Notes: generated from the letters alone by a model not told the origin. Numbered from the stretch's first letter, positions 19,564 through 29,332 are shown. The stretch is 64,000 nucleotides of DNA from Undibacterium pigrum (GCF_003201815.1 NZ_QJKB01000019.1:1-64000); one strand, 5' to 3'. Translations and numbers: made by a program.

Positions 19564-19620
19564 AAATAACTCCTTTAATCTATCCGAAGATACTGAAAAT
19601 TGAGGGCGTTTTCTTGCAAA

Positions 19621-20403
19621 TTAGCCTGCTGATTTCACTGATGATACTTCAATACTGTCACCAAGCAGTTTAACTTGAACCGGATGATGGGGTAGTAAGG
19701 CCGGGAAGCCATTTTCAAACGTACGATATATCCCGGCAATGGAAACCAGTTCAGGCTCCATGGTCAGGGCAAAAATTCTGGCTTCGGTATTTCCCGTTGC
19801 GCCAGCCAGGGCGCGGCCGCGCAAAGGTGCATAAATATGGATGCTGCCATCGGCAATCACTTCAGCCCCGTTATTGACTGAGGCAGTAATGATCAGGTCA
19901 GCCCCGCGGGCATAAATGCGCTGGCCAGCGCGCACTGGCGTGTCTATCACCATGGCAGGCATATTGCGAATGATGACCTGTGGCTCAACTGCAACGGGTG
20001 CAGGAGCCGCAGCTATTTCAGCCACTACTTCAAGCGGCGCAGGTGCAGACTGAGCTTCAACTTTCAGTTCTGGCTCAGCCCGGGGTTTGCTAACCACGTC
20101 TATGCTCAAACCATGCCCACGTATGGTGCCATGATCTTCTTCGCGCGCATGGCGCACGGCAACCGGGTTCAGGCCATGTGACTTGAACAAGGGGATAAGC
20201 GCGTTCCAGTCCAGTGCCTGCTCAGTAATGGCTTCCACATCAATGACGGCAAACTCATCATCAAAAAAATCAGGAGACCCTGCGGTCATTTCTTTTAGTG
20301 CAGCTTCCAGCACTGGAAAAGAAGAGTCATGTAGCAAAATTGCAACAGCAACAACAGTAGAAATCTTGATTTCGATAGGCTTACGCGTCAGGCTGTTTTG
20401 CAT
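19621..20403 (-). CDS. minC: Septum site-determining protein MinC
   Basis: FtsZ assembly inhibitor. The N-terminal FtsZ-binding domain and C-terminal beta-helix (GADLIITASVNNGAEVIADGS, APLRGRALAGATGN, ELVSIAGIY) are joined by a Pro/Ala/Val-rich linker (about residues 115-160), longer than in E. coli. I chose ATG 20403 (MQNSLTRKPIEIK); an ORF start at 20445 adds 14 unlikely residues. First gene of minCDE. Confidence 0.95.
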   Translation of the reverse strand: MQNSLTRKPIEIKISTVVAVAILLHDSSFPVLEAALKEMTAGSPDFFDDEFAVIDVEAITEQALDWNALIPLFKSHGLNPVAVRHAREEDHGTIRGHGLSIDVVSKPRAEPELKVEAQSAPAPLEVVAEIAAAPAPVAVEPQVIIRNMPAMVIDTPVRAGQRIYARGADLIITASVNNGAEVIADGSIHIYAPLRGRALAGATGNTEARIFALTMEPELVSIAGIYRTFENGFPALLPHHPVQVKLLGDSIEVSSVKSAG

Positions 20404-20695
20404 GGCATCCGGTGGAAAATAGTGATAAATCTGCTTATTGCCCAAATACTTTCACATGAGAAATATTTCCAGTCTCTCATCGTGTCAGAATTGTATTCAC
20501 CTGCCATATATACCCGTATGCAACCCATACGCACAATTAATGGCAGGCTTGAAAAGGACTAATCCTACCAATAGGCGGGCAGGATTGCAAAATTATGCAC
20601 TTTTTCTTTGTAAAGCTACAAAAACCAGTGTCGACTTGATATGCCAACTTGCTATTCAAAACACTTAAGCAGGTCTTGATTCTCGATTTGCTTAC

Positions 20696-21442
20696 TCAAA
20701 AAGCATGTGCTGCATGCAAGCTTTCCAATATATCAGCTTTCAAATGCGACAAGCTCGCCTTGGCCCGGTTACGTGGTCTTTCCTGTAATACCGCGAATTC
20801 CTGCCGGCTTGTTGCCGCGTGCTGATCCATGAGTACGACACGGTCGCTCAGATACAGGGCCTCGTCGATATCGTGGGTGACCAGGATGATGGTCAGGCCA
20901 TATTCACTGGCGATATTGAGCAGTAAATCCTGCAATTTCATGCGGGTGAAGGCATCTACTGCAGAAAAAGGCTCATCCAGCAGCAGGATTTTTGGGCTGG
21001 AGAATAAACCACGGGCAATCGCTACGCGCTGTGCCTGGCCGCCGGACAATTGCTTGGGCAGGACATGTTCATAGCCATGCATACCGACTTCGGCCAATAG
21101 TTTGGTGAGTTTAGCGCTGTCACGATGCATATCATTGCTATCGAAAGCAATATTCTGCGCTACAGTCAGCCAGGGGAACAAGCGTGGTTCCTGGAAGATA
21201 AAACCGATGTCGCGGCTGACACCTTGCAGCTTGCTGCCATCCAGGCTGATTTGCCCTTCAAAATTGCCATCCAGACCGGCAATGATGGATAGCAGGGTAC
21301 TCTTGCCACAGCCACTCGCACCGATCAGGCTGAGGATTTCACCTTGTTGCACGCTCAGTTGCAGGTTCTTGAGTATCTGACGTGTGCCGTAGGATTTCCT
21401 GGCGACTTCGATTTGTAAAAAGGGGGGCGAAAAGCTGTTCAT
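20696..21442 (-). CDS. Sulfonate-type ABC transporter ATP-binding protein
   Basis: 248 residues from ATG 21442. Walker A GASGCGKST, signature LSGGQAQRVAIAR, Walker B ILLLDEPFSAVD and the His switch VTHDID are all present. It is most like the SsuB/TauB/NrtD group. It ends the sulfur operon and starts one base after the permease stop. Pairs with the next two genes as an aliphatic sulfonate or related importer; the exact substrate cannot be read. Confidence 0.9.
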   Translation of the reverse strand: MNSFSPPFLQIEVARKSYGTRQILKNLQLSVQQGEILSLIGASGCGKSTLLSIIAGLDGNFEGQISLDGSKLQGVSRDIGFIFQEPRLFPWLTVAQNIAFDSNDMHRDSAKLTKLLAEVGMHGYEHVLPKQLSGGQAQRVAIARGLFSSPKILLLDEPFSAVDAFTRMKLQDLLLNIASEYGLTIILVTHDIDEALYLSDRVVLMDQHAATSRQEFAVLQERPRNRAKASLSHLKADILESLHAAHAF

Positions 21443-21443
21443 C

Positions 21444-22283
21444 TCAAGCCCCACTACCATGCTGGTAAGTATCCCGCCAGGCCAGTAAATGCGTTTCCAG
21501 CTTTTGCATGAGCCAGTCACTACTCTTGCCCAGTACCGCGAGTATGGCAATCGCCGCCAGTACAATATCGGCACGGCTGGTTTCACGGCCATCTGTCAGC
21601 AGATAACCCAGACCCTGACTGGCAGCAATCAGCTCTGCCGCCACCATGAACATCCAGGCCAGACTGAGGCCATTGCGCAAGCCTGTGATAATGGCTGGCA
21701 AAGCAGCAGGCAAGAGTATGCGCCTGATCATGGCGGTGGTGGACAAGTGATACAGCTTCCCCACTTCTATAAGTCGCCGGTCCACCCCGCGTATGCCAGA
21801 TACCACGCCCATATACACCGGGAAGAAAGCACCAATGGCAATCAGCACTAGTTTGGGCGCTTCATCTATGCCCAGCCATAGCAAGAGCAAAGGCACCCAG
21901 GCCAGTGAAGGTATCGCACGCAAAGCCTGAAAGCTGGGGTCAAGTATCGCCTCCAGTCGGGTACTCAGACCCACCACAGAACCGGTCAGGATAGCTAGTG
22001 CCGCACCTGCGATAAAACCAGCGACCACCCTGGCGCTACTGATGCCTATGTGTGCCAGCAAGCCTTGCTGTGCAAGGTGAGCAATGGTGTTGAAAATCTC
22101 GCTGGGAGCAGGCAAGTGGTTGGCCGCGATCCAGCCACGGCTGACACTGATTTCTGCCAGTGCGATCAAAGCAAAAGGCAGTATCAGGCCCAACAGGAAA
22201 CGCGGCATGGCAGGGCGCTGCCTGCTGGCAGAGGTGGCTTTGACGGGCGTATCCGCAATAATGGTGGCGCTGGTCGATGGCAT
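21444..22283 (-). CDS. Sulfonate-type ABC transporter permease
   Basis: 279 residues, about six membrane helices, with the BPD_transp_1 core and EAA-like loop (IEVGKLYHLSTTAMIRRILLPAALP). The sequence is of the SsuC/TauC type. Follows the binding-protein gene by 22 bp in the sulfur operon. Confidence 0.9.
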   Translation of the reverse strand: MPSTSATIIADTPVKATSASRQRPAMPRFLLGLILPFALIALAEISVSRGWIAANHLPAPSEIFNTIAHLAQQGLLAHIGISSARVVAGFIAGAALAILTGSVVGLSTRLEAILDPSFQALRAIPSLAWVPLLLLWLGIDEAPKLVLIAIGAFFPVYMGVVSGIRGVDRRLIEVGKLYHLSTTAMIRRILLPAALPAIITGLRNGLSLAWMFMVAAELIAASQGLGYLLTDGRETSRADIVLAAIAILAVLGKSSDWLMQKLETHLLAWRDTYQHGSGA

Positions 22284-22305
22284 GATACTGGTTCGCTAGT
22301 CTGGA

Positions 22306-23292
22306 TTACACAGTGATCAGCTTTTGGGCAAAGCGGGTATCAACAAGATCGCGTATGGTACGGCTCAGGTCAACACCTGGTTTTACCAGACCTTCATCCT
22401 GCAGTATAGGTGCGGCGACCTGCAAGGCCTGTATATGCTCATTCGATGGCAGGGCATTGCTAAAGTCGCTGCGCAATTTAATTTGCAACAAAGCCACAGG
22501 TAAACTGACCTTGGCTTCTTCAGACAGGATTTTTGCCGCTTCAGTCGGGTTACTGCGTATCCATGCCCTGGCTTTTTCATAGGCCCGCAATACGCGACTC
22601 ACTTCCGGGCCATGGTTATTCAGAAATTCTTCACGTACATTCAAAAAGCCATAAGTATTGAAAGCGACGTTACGATAAATCAGGCGCGAATTGGCTTCCA
22701 GTTCACTGGCTGCCATATGCGGGTCAAGCCCGGCCCAGGCATCTACCTTGCCTTGTTCCAGCGCAGCGCGGCCATCGGCATGTTGCAGGCTGACATGCTC
22801 TATATCTGAACGTTTCAGGCCCGCAGTTTTCAAGGCACGCAACAAAAATAGATAAGGATCAGTACCCTTGGTCGCGGCGACCTTCTTGCCTTTCAGATCG
22901 GCCAAAGTGTGGATAGCAGTATCCTTGCGCACTACCAGCGCCGTCCATTCAGGGCGTGAAAAAATATACGGTGTCTTGATGGGGTTGCCATTGGCCTTGG
23001 CCAGCAAGGCTGCCAGGCCAGCGGTGGAACCTATGTCCAGGCTATTCGCATTCAGGTATTCCAGTGCGCGGTTACTGCCTGCACTGAGCACCCATTTGAT
23101 ATTCGTGCCATCAGTCTTGAACTCTTCTTCCAGCCAGCCAAAACGGCGCAACACCAGGCTGGTCGGTGAGTAATAGGCATAGTCGAGACGCAATTCCTTG
23201 AGCGCAGATGCGGCATGGACGAGCGATGGCAAGCTTGCAATGCCAGTAGTTGCAGCGACAGTAGATAGTTGTAGAAAGTGGCGGCGTTTCAT
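22306..23292 (-). CDS. Sulfonate-type ABC transporter substrate-binding protein
   Basis: 328 residues of the SsuA/NMT1-like type. The N-terminus MKRRHFLQLSTVAA carries a twin-arginine (RRxFLQ) signal, so export by Tat is likely, with cleavage near HAASA. The SsuA-like core (LADLKGKKVAATKGTDPYLFL, ADGRAALEQGKVDAWAGLDPH) is clear. It belongs to the sulfur operon with its permease and ATPase downstream. Confidence 0.9.
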   Translation of the reverse strand: MKRRHFLQLSTVAATTGIASLPSLVHAASALKELRLDYAYYSPTSLVLRRFGWLEEEFKTDGTNIKWVLSAGSNRALEYLNANSLDIGSTAGLAALLAKANGNPIKTPYIFSRPEWTALVVRKDTAIHTLADLKGKKVAATKGTDPYLFLLRALKTAGLKRSDIEHVSLQHADGRAALEQGKVDAWAGLDPHMAASELEANSRLIYRNVAFNTYGFLNVREEFLNNHGPEVSRVLRAYEKARAWIRSNPTEAAKILSEEAKVSLPVALLQIKLRSDFSNALPSNEHIQALQVAAPILQDEGLVKPGVDLSRTIRDLVDTRFAQKLITV

Positions 23293-23303
23293 GACATTCC
23301 TTC

Positions 23304-24692
23304 TTAAGCGGCGTCAGCCAGTGTGTTGTGAATATGCGTATTCCTGCCTATATGGTTTTCTGGCAGACGTGAGCCGCGCTGGAACAGTTGCTGGCGCAAA
23401 GTGCCATCGCTGTAACTGGTCTTGTAACGGCCACGTGCCTGCAATTCAGGCACGATGAATTCCACCACGTCCCTGATGGTTTCATGCGCCAGCGCGAAAG
23501 TCAGGTTGAAGCCATCAATGCCGGTTTCATCAAGCCATGCTTCCAGTTGATCGGCCACTTCCCTTGCATCGCCAACAAGCACAGGGCCACGGCCACCGAG
23601 GGCGATAAATTCTGCGGCTTCGCGCACTGTCCATTTCTTGCCAGGGTCAGCAGAACTGAAGGAAGCCAGTGCAGAGCGGCCCGCTTCAGATTCTATGTAA
23701 TCGATAGTCGCATCCAGTGGCAACTTCGAAAAATCCACACCTGTCCAGCCAGACAATAAGGCCAGTGAAGCATCAATATCGATGTACTGGCGATAGTCCT
23801 GATATTTTGCTTTTGCGGCTTCGCTGCTTTCTGCCGAGATGATCAATGCCTGTGCGTAGATATACACATCGCCAGCTTCACGCCCGGCAGTTTTCAACGC
23901 CGCGCGCGTGTCATCAACATAACGTTTAACCACCTGCTTGCTGGGGCCGCTGACGAAAGTGCATTCTGCATGCTGAGCCGCAAAGGCTGTACCGCGCGCG
24001 GAATTACCCGCCTGGAATAACAGGGGCGTTCTCTGCGGTGAAGGCTCGGACAAATGTATGCCAGGCACGCTATAGTATTTGCCATGATGATTTATGGCAT
24101 GCACATGCGCCGGGTCGGTATAAATACCACTTTCCTTATCGCGCACCACTGCCTGATCATCCCAGCTTTTTTCCCATAACTTATAAACCACTTCCATGTA
24201 CTCATCCGCCAGGTCATAACGTTCATCATGGCTTAGTTGCTTTTGCAGGCCCAGGTTGCGGGCTGCGCTATCCAGATAGCCGGTCACTATATTCCAGCCT
24301 ATGCGCCCCTGTGTCAGATGATCCAGCGTAGAGATACGTCGCGCAAAGGTATAGGGGTGTTCATAGGTCAGTGCGCAAGTCACGCCAAAGCCCAGGTGTG
24401 TGGTGACGCTGGCCATCAGCGGCACCAGCGCCAGTGGATCATTCAGCGGCACCTGAATTGCATGGCGCAATGCTGCATCGGTGTCCCCGGCATATACGTC
24501 ATATACACCCAGTACATCTGCCAGGAAGATGGCATCAAACAGGCCTTCTTCCAGCAGGCGCGCCAACTCTGTCCAGTGATCTGCGCTGGTGTAGCGATGA
24601 CTATTATCCCTGGGATGACGCCACATACCGGGCGATTGATGTCCGACAGTGTTCATCTGGAATGCATTGAAGCGGATCAGCTTTTTACTCAT
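23304..24692 (-). CDS. FMN-dependent monooxygenase, NtaA/SnaA/DszA family
   Basis: 462 residues of the bacterial-luciferase-like family. Typical features are FNAFQMNTVGHQSPGMWRHP near the start, EGLFDAIFLADVLGVYD, and the flavin region ARRISTLDHLTQGRIGWNIVTGY. Members use reduced FMN from a separate reductase to attack C-S or C-N bonds (for example NtaA, DszA). Next to sulfonate-type and MetNIQ-type transporters it is probably a desulfonating or sulfone-cleaving enzyme. No FMN reductase gene is seen in this operon. Confidence 0.85.
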   Translation of the reverse strand: MSKKLIRFNAFQMNTVGHQSPGMWRHPRDNSHRYTSADHWTELARLLEEGLFDAIFLADVLGVYDVYAGDTDAALRHAIQVPLNDPLALVPLMASVTTHLGFGVTCALTYEHPYTFARRISTLDHLTQGRIGWNIVTGYLDSAARNLGLQKQLSHDERYDLADEYMEVVYKLWEKSWDDQAVVRDKESGIYTDPAHVHAINHHGKYYSVPGIHLSEPSPQRTPLLFQAGNSARGTAFAAQHAECTFVSGPSKQVVKRYVDDTRAALKTAGREAGDVYIYAQALIISAESSEAAKAKYQDYRQYIDIDASLALLSGWTGVDFSKLPLDATIDYIESEAGRSALASFSSADPGKKWTVREAAEFIALGGRGPVLVGDAREVADQLEAWLDETGIDGFNLTFALAHETIRDVVEFIVPELQARGRYKTSYSDGTLRQQLFQRGSRLPENHIGRNTHIHNTLADAA

Positions 24693-24700
24693 ACAAATAT

Positions 24701-25531
24701 TTATTTGGCTGCGACTTCAAGTGCCTGCTGATAATCAGGCTTGGAGAAACCGGCGAAATGCTTATTCGTCACTTCCAGAAATTCTTTGGAGCGATAAGCT
24801 GCTTCCAGGTCTTTTACCCAGGGCTTGCTCTTGTCATCAGTGCGTATGGCAACCAGGTTTTGATAATTGGTCGAGATTTTTTCACGAGCCAGTGCTTCAT
24901 TGAGTTTCAAACCAGACGCCAGTGCGAAATTGCCGTTCACGAAAGAGAAGTCAGTATCTTCGAGAGAGCGCGGCAATTGTGCTGCTTCCAGCGGTATCAG
25001 TTTGATTTTCTTGAGGTTGTCCGCGACATCTTTTTCAGATGCACGGATAGGATCGATATTTGCCTTCAGCTTGATCCAGCCCAGTTGATCCAACAAGACC
25101 AGCGCCCGTGCCTGGTTGGTCGGGTCATTGGGCAAGGCGACTGTCGTTCCCTCTTTAACTTCGCTCAGGGACTTGTGCTTTTTGCTGTAGATGGCAATCG
25201 GCGCAGTTGGTACCTTGATTAATTCTGACAAGGCGAGTTTATTGTCGGTCGAGAATTTCTTCAGATAGATGATGTGCTGGAAGGCATTCGCATCCAGTGA
25301 GCCTTCTGCCAGTGCAAAGTTGGGCTGGATGTAATCATTGAATTCAACGACCTTGACCTTGTAACCCTGTTTTTCCAGTATGGGTTTGATACCCAGTTTG
25401 ACCTGGTCAGCGTAGGGACCAGCACTGGTGCCTATCACCAGTTCTTTCGGGTCTTTGGCGAAAGCTGAGTTAGTCAAGGTAGTGGCGAGGGCAAGAGCGA
25501 GCGTAGCTAGCAGGAATGGGCGACGATACAT
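24701..25531 (-). CDS. MetQ/NlpA-family substrate-binding protein
   Basis: 276 residues. The family core ELVIGTSAGPYADQVK, QHIIYLKKF and SALDANAF-like segments are clear. The signal peptide ends in NSAFAK with no lipobox Cys, so it is probably soluble and periplasmic, whereas most MetQ proteins are lipoproteins. In this organosulfur operon the ligand may be a sulfur compound other than methionine. Gene order metN-metI-metQ is kept. Confidence 0.85.
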   Translation of the reverse strand: MYRRPFLLATLALALATTLTNSAFAKDPKELVIGTSAGPYADQVKLGIKPILEKQGYKVKVVEFNDYIQPNFALAEGSLDANAFQHIIYLKKFSTDNKLALSELIKVPTAPIAIYSKKHKSLSEVKEGTTVALPNDPTNQARALVLLDQLGWIKLKANIDPIRASEKDVADNLKKIKLIPLEAAQLPRSLEDTDFSFVNGNFALASGLKLNEALAREKISTNYQNLVAIRTDDKSKPWVKDLEAAYRSKEFLEVTNKHFAGFSKPDYQQALEVAAK

Positions 25532-25558
25532 GAGAGTGTCCTTTTGAAAAATAAAGAG

Positions 25559-26221
25559 TTAGCGTTTATCGATATGACGGGCAATGCGGTTGCCAGTGAA
25601 CTGTATGATCTGCACCAGTGCAATCAGCAGCGCAACTGTGATGAACATGACGTCTGTCTGGAAGCGGTAGTAACCATAGCGTATCGCCAGATCACCTATG
25701 CCACCGCCGCCAACCACACCGGCGACAGCAGAGTAAGACAGGAAACTGATCGCCAACACAGTCAGTGCCAGCACCAGGCCACTGCGCGCTTCTACCAGCA
25801 AGACGCGGAGAATGATTTGCAACTCAGACGCGCCCATGGCGTGCGCAGCTTCAATCACGCCGCGTGGTACTTCACGAAAACTTTGCTCTACCAGTCGTGC
25901 GAAATAGGGAATCGCCGCAATCGACAAAGGCACGGCTGCCGCCAGCGGGCCTATTGAGGTGCCGACTATGAAACGTGTGAACGGCACCAGCGCCACCAGC
26001 AAAATAATGAAAGGGAAGGAGCGTATGGTATTCACCAGCCAACCCAGCAAAACAGCCAGCGGACGGTTTTGCATCGACTGTCCATCACCGACGAGGAAAA
26101 GCAAGACACCCAGAGGGCCGCCTATCAACACTGCTGCACTCAGGCCTATGGCCAGCATGGTGAAAGTCTGTAGCGCTGCTGTACCCAGCTCAGGCAATAA
26201 TGAAATCAGGTTTTCAAACAT
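25559..26221 (-). CDS. MetI-type ABC transporter permease
   Basis: 220 residues with five membrane helices. The permease loop EVPRGVIEAAHAMGASELQIILRVLL and the C-terminal VAGVVGGGGIGDLAIRYGYYRFQ are characteristic of MetI. Overlaps the metN end by 8 bp. Confidence 0.92.
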   Translation of the reverse strand: MFENLISLLPELGTAALQTFTMLAIGLSAAVLIGGPLGVLLFLVGDGQSMQNRPLAVLLGWLVNTIRSFPFIILLVALVPFTRFIVGTSIGPLAAAVPLSIAAIPYFARLVEQSFREVPRGVIEAAHAMGASELQIILRVLLVEARSGLVLALTVLAISFLSYSAVAGVVGGGGIGDLAIRYGYYRFQTDVMFITVALLIALVQIIQFTGNRIARHIDKR

Positions 26222-27011
26222 GGCTTAACTCCTTCCACTGTGCATTGCTGCCATTCTCCTGACCATGAAAAGCCAGCTCACGGCCCAATGCAGTTTTTCT
26301 TAGTATTCCCGTATCTGCCAATGAAAAACTCTCGGCAATTTCACCATCTTCTATGACTGCCACCTTGTTACAGATGGTGCTGAGCACCGATAACTCGTGG
26401 CTGACGATGACGATAGTGACACCCAGACGCTGATTAATATCACGCAGGGTATCCAAAACTTCTCGTGTGGTTTCTGCATCCAGTGCCGAGGTGGGCTCAT
26501 CGCACAAAACCACATTGGGTTTGCTGGCCAGTGCTCGTGCAATTGCCACGCGCTGTTTTTGTCCGCCGGACAATTGGGCTGGATAACTGTCTGACTTATT
26601 GGAAAGACCAACGATGTCCAGGCATTCAGCGACACGCGCGGCGATTTCATGCCTGCTTTGCTTCGTGTGTATTCTCAATGGAAAGGCCACGTTCTCAAAC
26701 ACACTGGCGTTTTGCAAGAGATTAAATTGCTGGAAAATCATGCCTATGTTTTGCCTGGCGACACGCAGTTCTTTTTTACCGAGTCTGGTCAGTTCCTGAC
26801 CGGCGACGGTGACGGTGCCGCTATCCGGACGTTCGAGCAAATTGATCAGTCGCAGCAAGGTTGATTTACCCGCGCCACTCTTGCCTATCAGGCCAAAGAT
26901 ATCGCCTTGTTCAATATCGAGACTGACAGATTTAACTGCATGAAAAGTCTTGCCATCCGGCAGAGCAAAAGCCTTGCTGACTGACTGTATTTGTATAAGA
27001 GGTGTGCTCAC
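26214..27011 (-). CDS. MetN-type ABC transporter ATP-binding protein
   Basis: 265 residues with Walker A GKSGAGKST, signature LSGGQKQRVAIARAL, Walker B VVLCDEPTSALDAETT and switch VSHELS. It begins with GTG at 27011. It is shorter than E. coli MetN (343) and lacks most of the C-terminal NIL/ACT regulatory domain that binds methionine, so methionine trans-inhibition is probably absent. Confidence 0.9.
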   Translation of the reverse strand: MSTPLIQIQSVSKAFALPDGKTFHAVKSVSLDIEQGDIFGLIGKSGAGKSTLLRLINLLERPDSGTVTVAGQELTRLGKKELRVARQNIGMIFQQFNLLQNASVFENVAFPLRIHTKQSRHEIAARVAECLDIVGLSNKSDSYPAQLSGGQKQRVAIARALASKPNVVLCDEPTSALDAETTREVLDTLRDINQRLGVTIVIVSHELSVLSTICNKVAVIEDGEIAESFSLADTGILRKTALGRELAFHGQENGSNAQWKELSHV

Positions 27012-27023
27012 GTTTATTGCCGA

Positions 27024-28235
27024 TCAAGAATATGCTGTAGGTTCAGGAAGGCTGCCATTCAATACATAGCGACCCAGGTCGCGCAATTTGTAATCGATGG
27101 GGTCATGGAGGGTATGTACCCTGACATTCCGCCAGAACCTGTCATAGCCATAACGTGCCGACGTGGAACGCGCACCAGTCAGTTCAAACATTTGCGAGCT
27201 GACTTCTATGCCAGCGCGGTGCGCCAGGCATTTTGCTTCTGCTACTGCAATCGCCAGTTCACCGCGGGTTTCTGCCGTGACCAGCGGCCCTTGACGAAAA
27301 GCTTTTTCCAGACTCGCTGCCGCTTGGTCTGCTAGTGCAACTGCAGGGCGCAATAGCAGCCACAGCTCGCCATAGCGGTGTTGTATGAAAGGGTCGTCCG
27401 TAGCTTTCTCCACGCCCGCTGCAAACCATGCCCTGGCCTGTTCTTGCGTGTATTGGCGGGCAGCATCAAAGGCACCCAGGCCTATGCCCAGATACAGATT
27501 CGTCATGATGAGCTGGGCAACTTGCGAGCGCAGAGTGGCCTGTGCAGTGGGCAGTGTTGCTGGCGCTTGCAACACCAGATCAACAGGCAGGAAGACATTT
27601 TCAAAATGCACATTGCCACTATCTGTCTGCTTTTGACCAAAGGCATCCCAGTCTGCTTGTACCGAGATACCTTTTTGCGTTGTTGGTACTGCGGCGATCA
27701 GGGCACTTTGAGTCTGTTCATCCCAGGCCGAGATCGTCAGCCATTCTGCACCCACAGAGCCAGATGAAAAACTCTTGATGCCATTCAGGATATAGCCACC
27801 ATCTGTCCTTGTCGCTGTAGTGCGCTTGTCCAGAGGGTTAAGGGCATTGCCCCAGAAAAATTTTTGTTCTACGGTTGCTGCCAGCAAGCGGCGCTGTTGT
27901 TGAGCATTACCATACAGCTGTATGCCAGCGAGTTGCAAATGATGGAAAGCGAACACATGCGCCAGCGCACTGTCGGCCTTGGCCAGCAGGCGTATCACCT
28001 GAAACACCAGTGACCAGTCTGCACCCTGACCACCAAATTCTACCGGGATGGATAGTGTCAACAAGCCCGAGGCGCGTATCCATTCGCGCTCTTGTTGCGC
28101 ATGCCCGCCTGCACGATCACGTGCTACGGCGGTGCTGGCCAGTTGACCAGCCAAAGCGCTGGCGATAGCCAGGGCGTCTTCTTGCTGATTTGAAGTAGCG
28201 GTAGGTAGAGCGCGGCTGTGCAGAGCAAAGGGCAT
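27024..28235 (-). CDS. Acyl-CoA dehydrogenase-family flavoprotein (SfnB/DszC type)
   Basis: 403 residues from ATG 28235; a TTG at 28244 is the alternative. The acyl-CoA dehydrogenase fold is visible: LLTLSIPVEFGGQGADWSLV at the N-terminus, LNGIKSFSSGSVGAEWLTISAW in the middle, VFLPVDLVLQ, and the terminal RFWRNVRVHTLHDPIDYKLRDLGRYVL. SfnB, DszC and related flavin monooxygenases of this fold act on organosulfur compounds. It is the first gene of an eight-gene minus-strand operon down to 20696. Substrate unknown. Confidence 0.82.
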   Translation of the reverse strand: MPFALHSRALPTATSNQQEDALAIASALAGQLASTAVARDRAGGHAQQEREWIRASGLLTLSIPVEFGGQGADWSLVFQVIRLLAKADSALAHVFAFHHLQLAGIQLYGNAQQQRRLLAATVEQKFFWGNALNPLDKRTTATRTDGGYILNGIKSFSSGSVGAEWLTISAWDEQTQSALIAAVPTTQKGISVQADWDAFGQKQTDSGNVHFENVFLPVDLVLQAPATLPTAQATLRSQVAQLIMTNLYLGIGLGAFDAARQYTQEQARAWFAAGVEKATDDPFIQHRYGELWLLLRPAVALADQAAASLEKAFRQGPLVTAETRGELAIAVAEAKCLAHRAGIEVSSQMFELTGARSTSARYGYDRFWRNVRVHTLHDPIDYKLRDLGRYVLNGSLPEPTAYS

Positions 28236-28245
28236 GATGTTCAAC

Positions 28246-28275
28246 CTGATATTTCTAAATGATCTGAAAAATCAG
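28246..28275. promoter_or_regulatory. Imperfect dyad before the organosulfur operon
   Basis: CTGATATTTC (28246-28255) and GAAAAATCAG (28266-28275) match as inverted arms at 9 of 10 positions with a 10-bp centre. It lies just upstream of the first operon gene, overlapping where a leader or promoter would be, so it is a candidate repressor or activator site. No CysB or Cbl site can be asserted. Confidence 0.35.
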
Positions 28276-28386
28276 TATTACATTGCTCCTTATGCGCGTA
28301 CACGAACAAATCCAGCTTATCTTATGCGTTATTGACCTATGAAGAAAATCAAGATTGGATAGTTGAAATGTGCATGATGATTTTGC

Positions 28387-29289
28387 TTATGATGCCTTTG
28401 AATTTTGTGCCTGTAGCAGATAATCGATGAAGACCCTGATCTTCAAGGCCAGATGTTTACCGGGAGTGTAAACAGCATAAATATTGCCCGTATAAGGTGC
28501 GCAAAATTCCCAATCGGGTAAAACAACTTCCACCTGCTTCGCTGCGAAGGCAGCTCGCGCAGTAAAGTCCGGGACCAGGCCTATGCCACCACCCGCCAGG
28601 GTGGCAGCGAGTATGGCTGAACTATTGTTGATGGTCAGTCGCGCCGGGATTTTCACATTGCATTGCTGCTTGCCCTTTTGCATGTTCCAGTGATCACCAA
28701 AGCTGCCATAGCCCAGATAAATACAGCTATGTGCAGTTAACTCATCTGGCTCAGTGGGATAGCCATACTGTTGCAGATAATCTGGCGTAGCCACCAGCAC
28801 ATAGCGCATCTTGCCCAGTGGCCGGGCTGCCAGACCGGGTGATAGTTCGCGAGAAATGCGTATCGCCAGATCCACGCCTTCATCGATGAGGTCCAGGGTA
28901 TGGTCTATCAGCGTGAGGCGCACAGACACATCGGGATAGGCATCCAGAAAACCCGGTAGCAAGGGGGCCAGCCAGACTTCACCAAATGCGACTGGAGCAG
29001 TTACGCGTATCACGCCGCTGGGATGCTGGCTGTAAGTGCCTGCCAGCGCATGGGTTTCACGTGCTGCCTGCAAGATACGCATGCTGCCTGTCAGCACTTC
29101 CTGCCCCAGTTCGGTCAGGGCAAATGAGCGCGTGGTTCTTTGCAACAGCCTGCCGCCCATATGCGCTTCCAGCCTGGTGACATGGCGGCTGATGGCCGAG
29201 GTATTCACACCTAGTTGCCGGGCCGCAGCCGAAAAACTGCCGCTTTCCACTACCTGGGCAAAGATCGCCATTTCATTGAGCATTTCCAT
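28387..29289 (-). CDS. LysR-family transcriptional regulator
   Basis: 300 residues. The N-terminal HTH (FAQVVESGSFSAAARQLGVNTSAISRHVTRLE) and the effector domain (VWLAPLLPGFLDAYPDVSVRLTL) are clear. It is divergent from the EamA-type transporter gene. It is most like the group that regulates neighbouring transporters or catabolic genes. Target and ligand are unknown. Its end is 142 bp from the start of the sulfur operon, transcribed in the same direction, so it may also influence that. Confidence 0.92.
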   Translation of the reverse strand: MEMLNEMAIFAQVVESGSFSAAARQLGVNTSAISRHVTRLEAHMGGRLLQRTTRSFALTELGQEVLTGSMRILQAARETHALAGTYSQHPSGVIRVTAPVAFGEVWLAPLLPGFLDAYPDVSVRLTLIDHTLDLIDEGVDLAIRISRELSPGLAARPLGKMRYVLVATPDYLQQYGYPTEPDELTAHSCIYLGYGSFGDHWNMQKGKQQCNVKIPARLTINNSSAILAATLAGGGIGLVPDFTARAAFAAKQVEVVLPDWEFCAPYTGNIYAVYTPGKHLALKIRVFIDYLLQAQNSKAS

Positions 29290-29332
29290 TATGCATATCC
29301 TTTTATTTATGCCTACAGGGCAATAATAATTT

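Noticed and set aside
24701-27011. Naming the operon metNIQ as a methionine transporter
   Set aside because: The family match is firm, but methionine specificity is doubtful in this organosulfur operon, so gene symbols were left blank.
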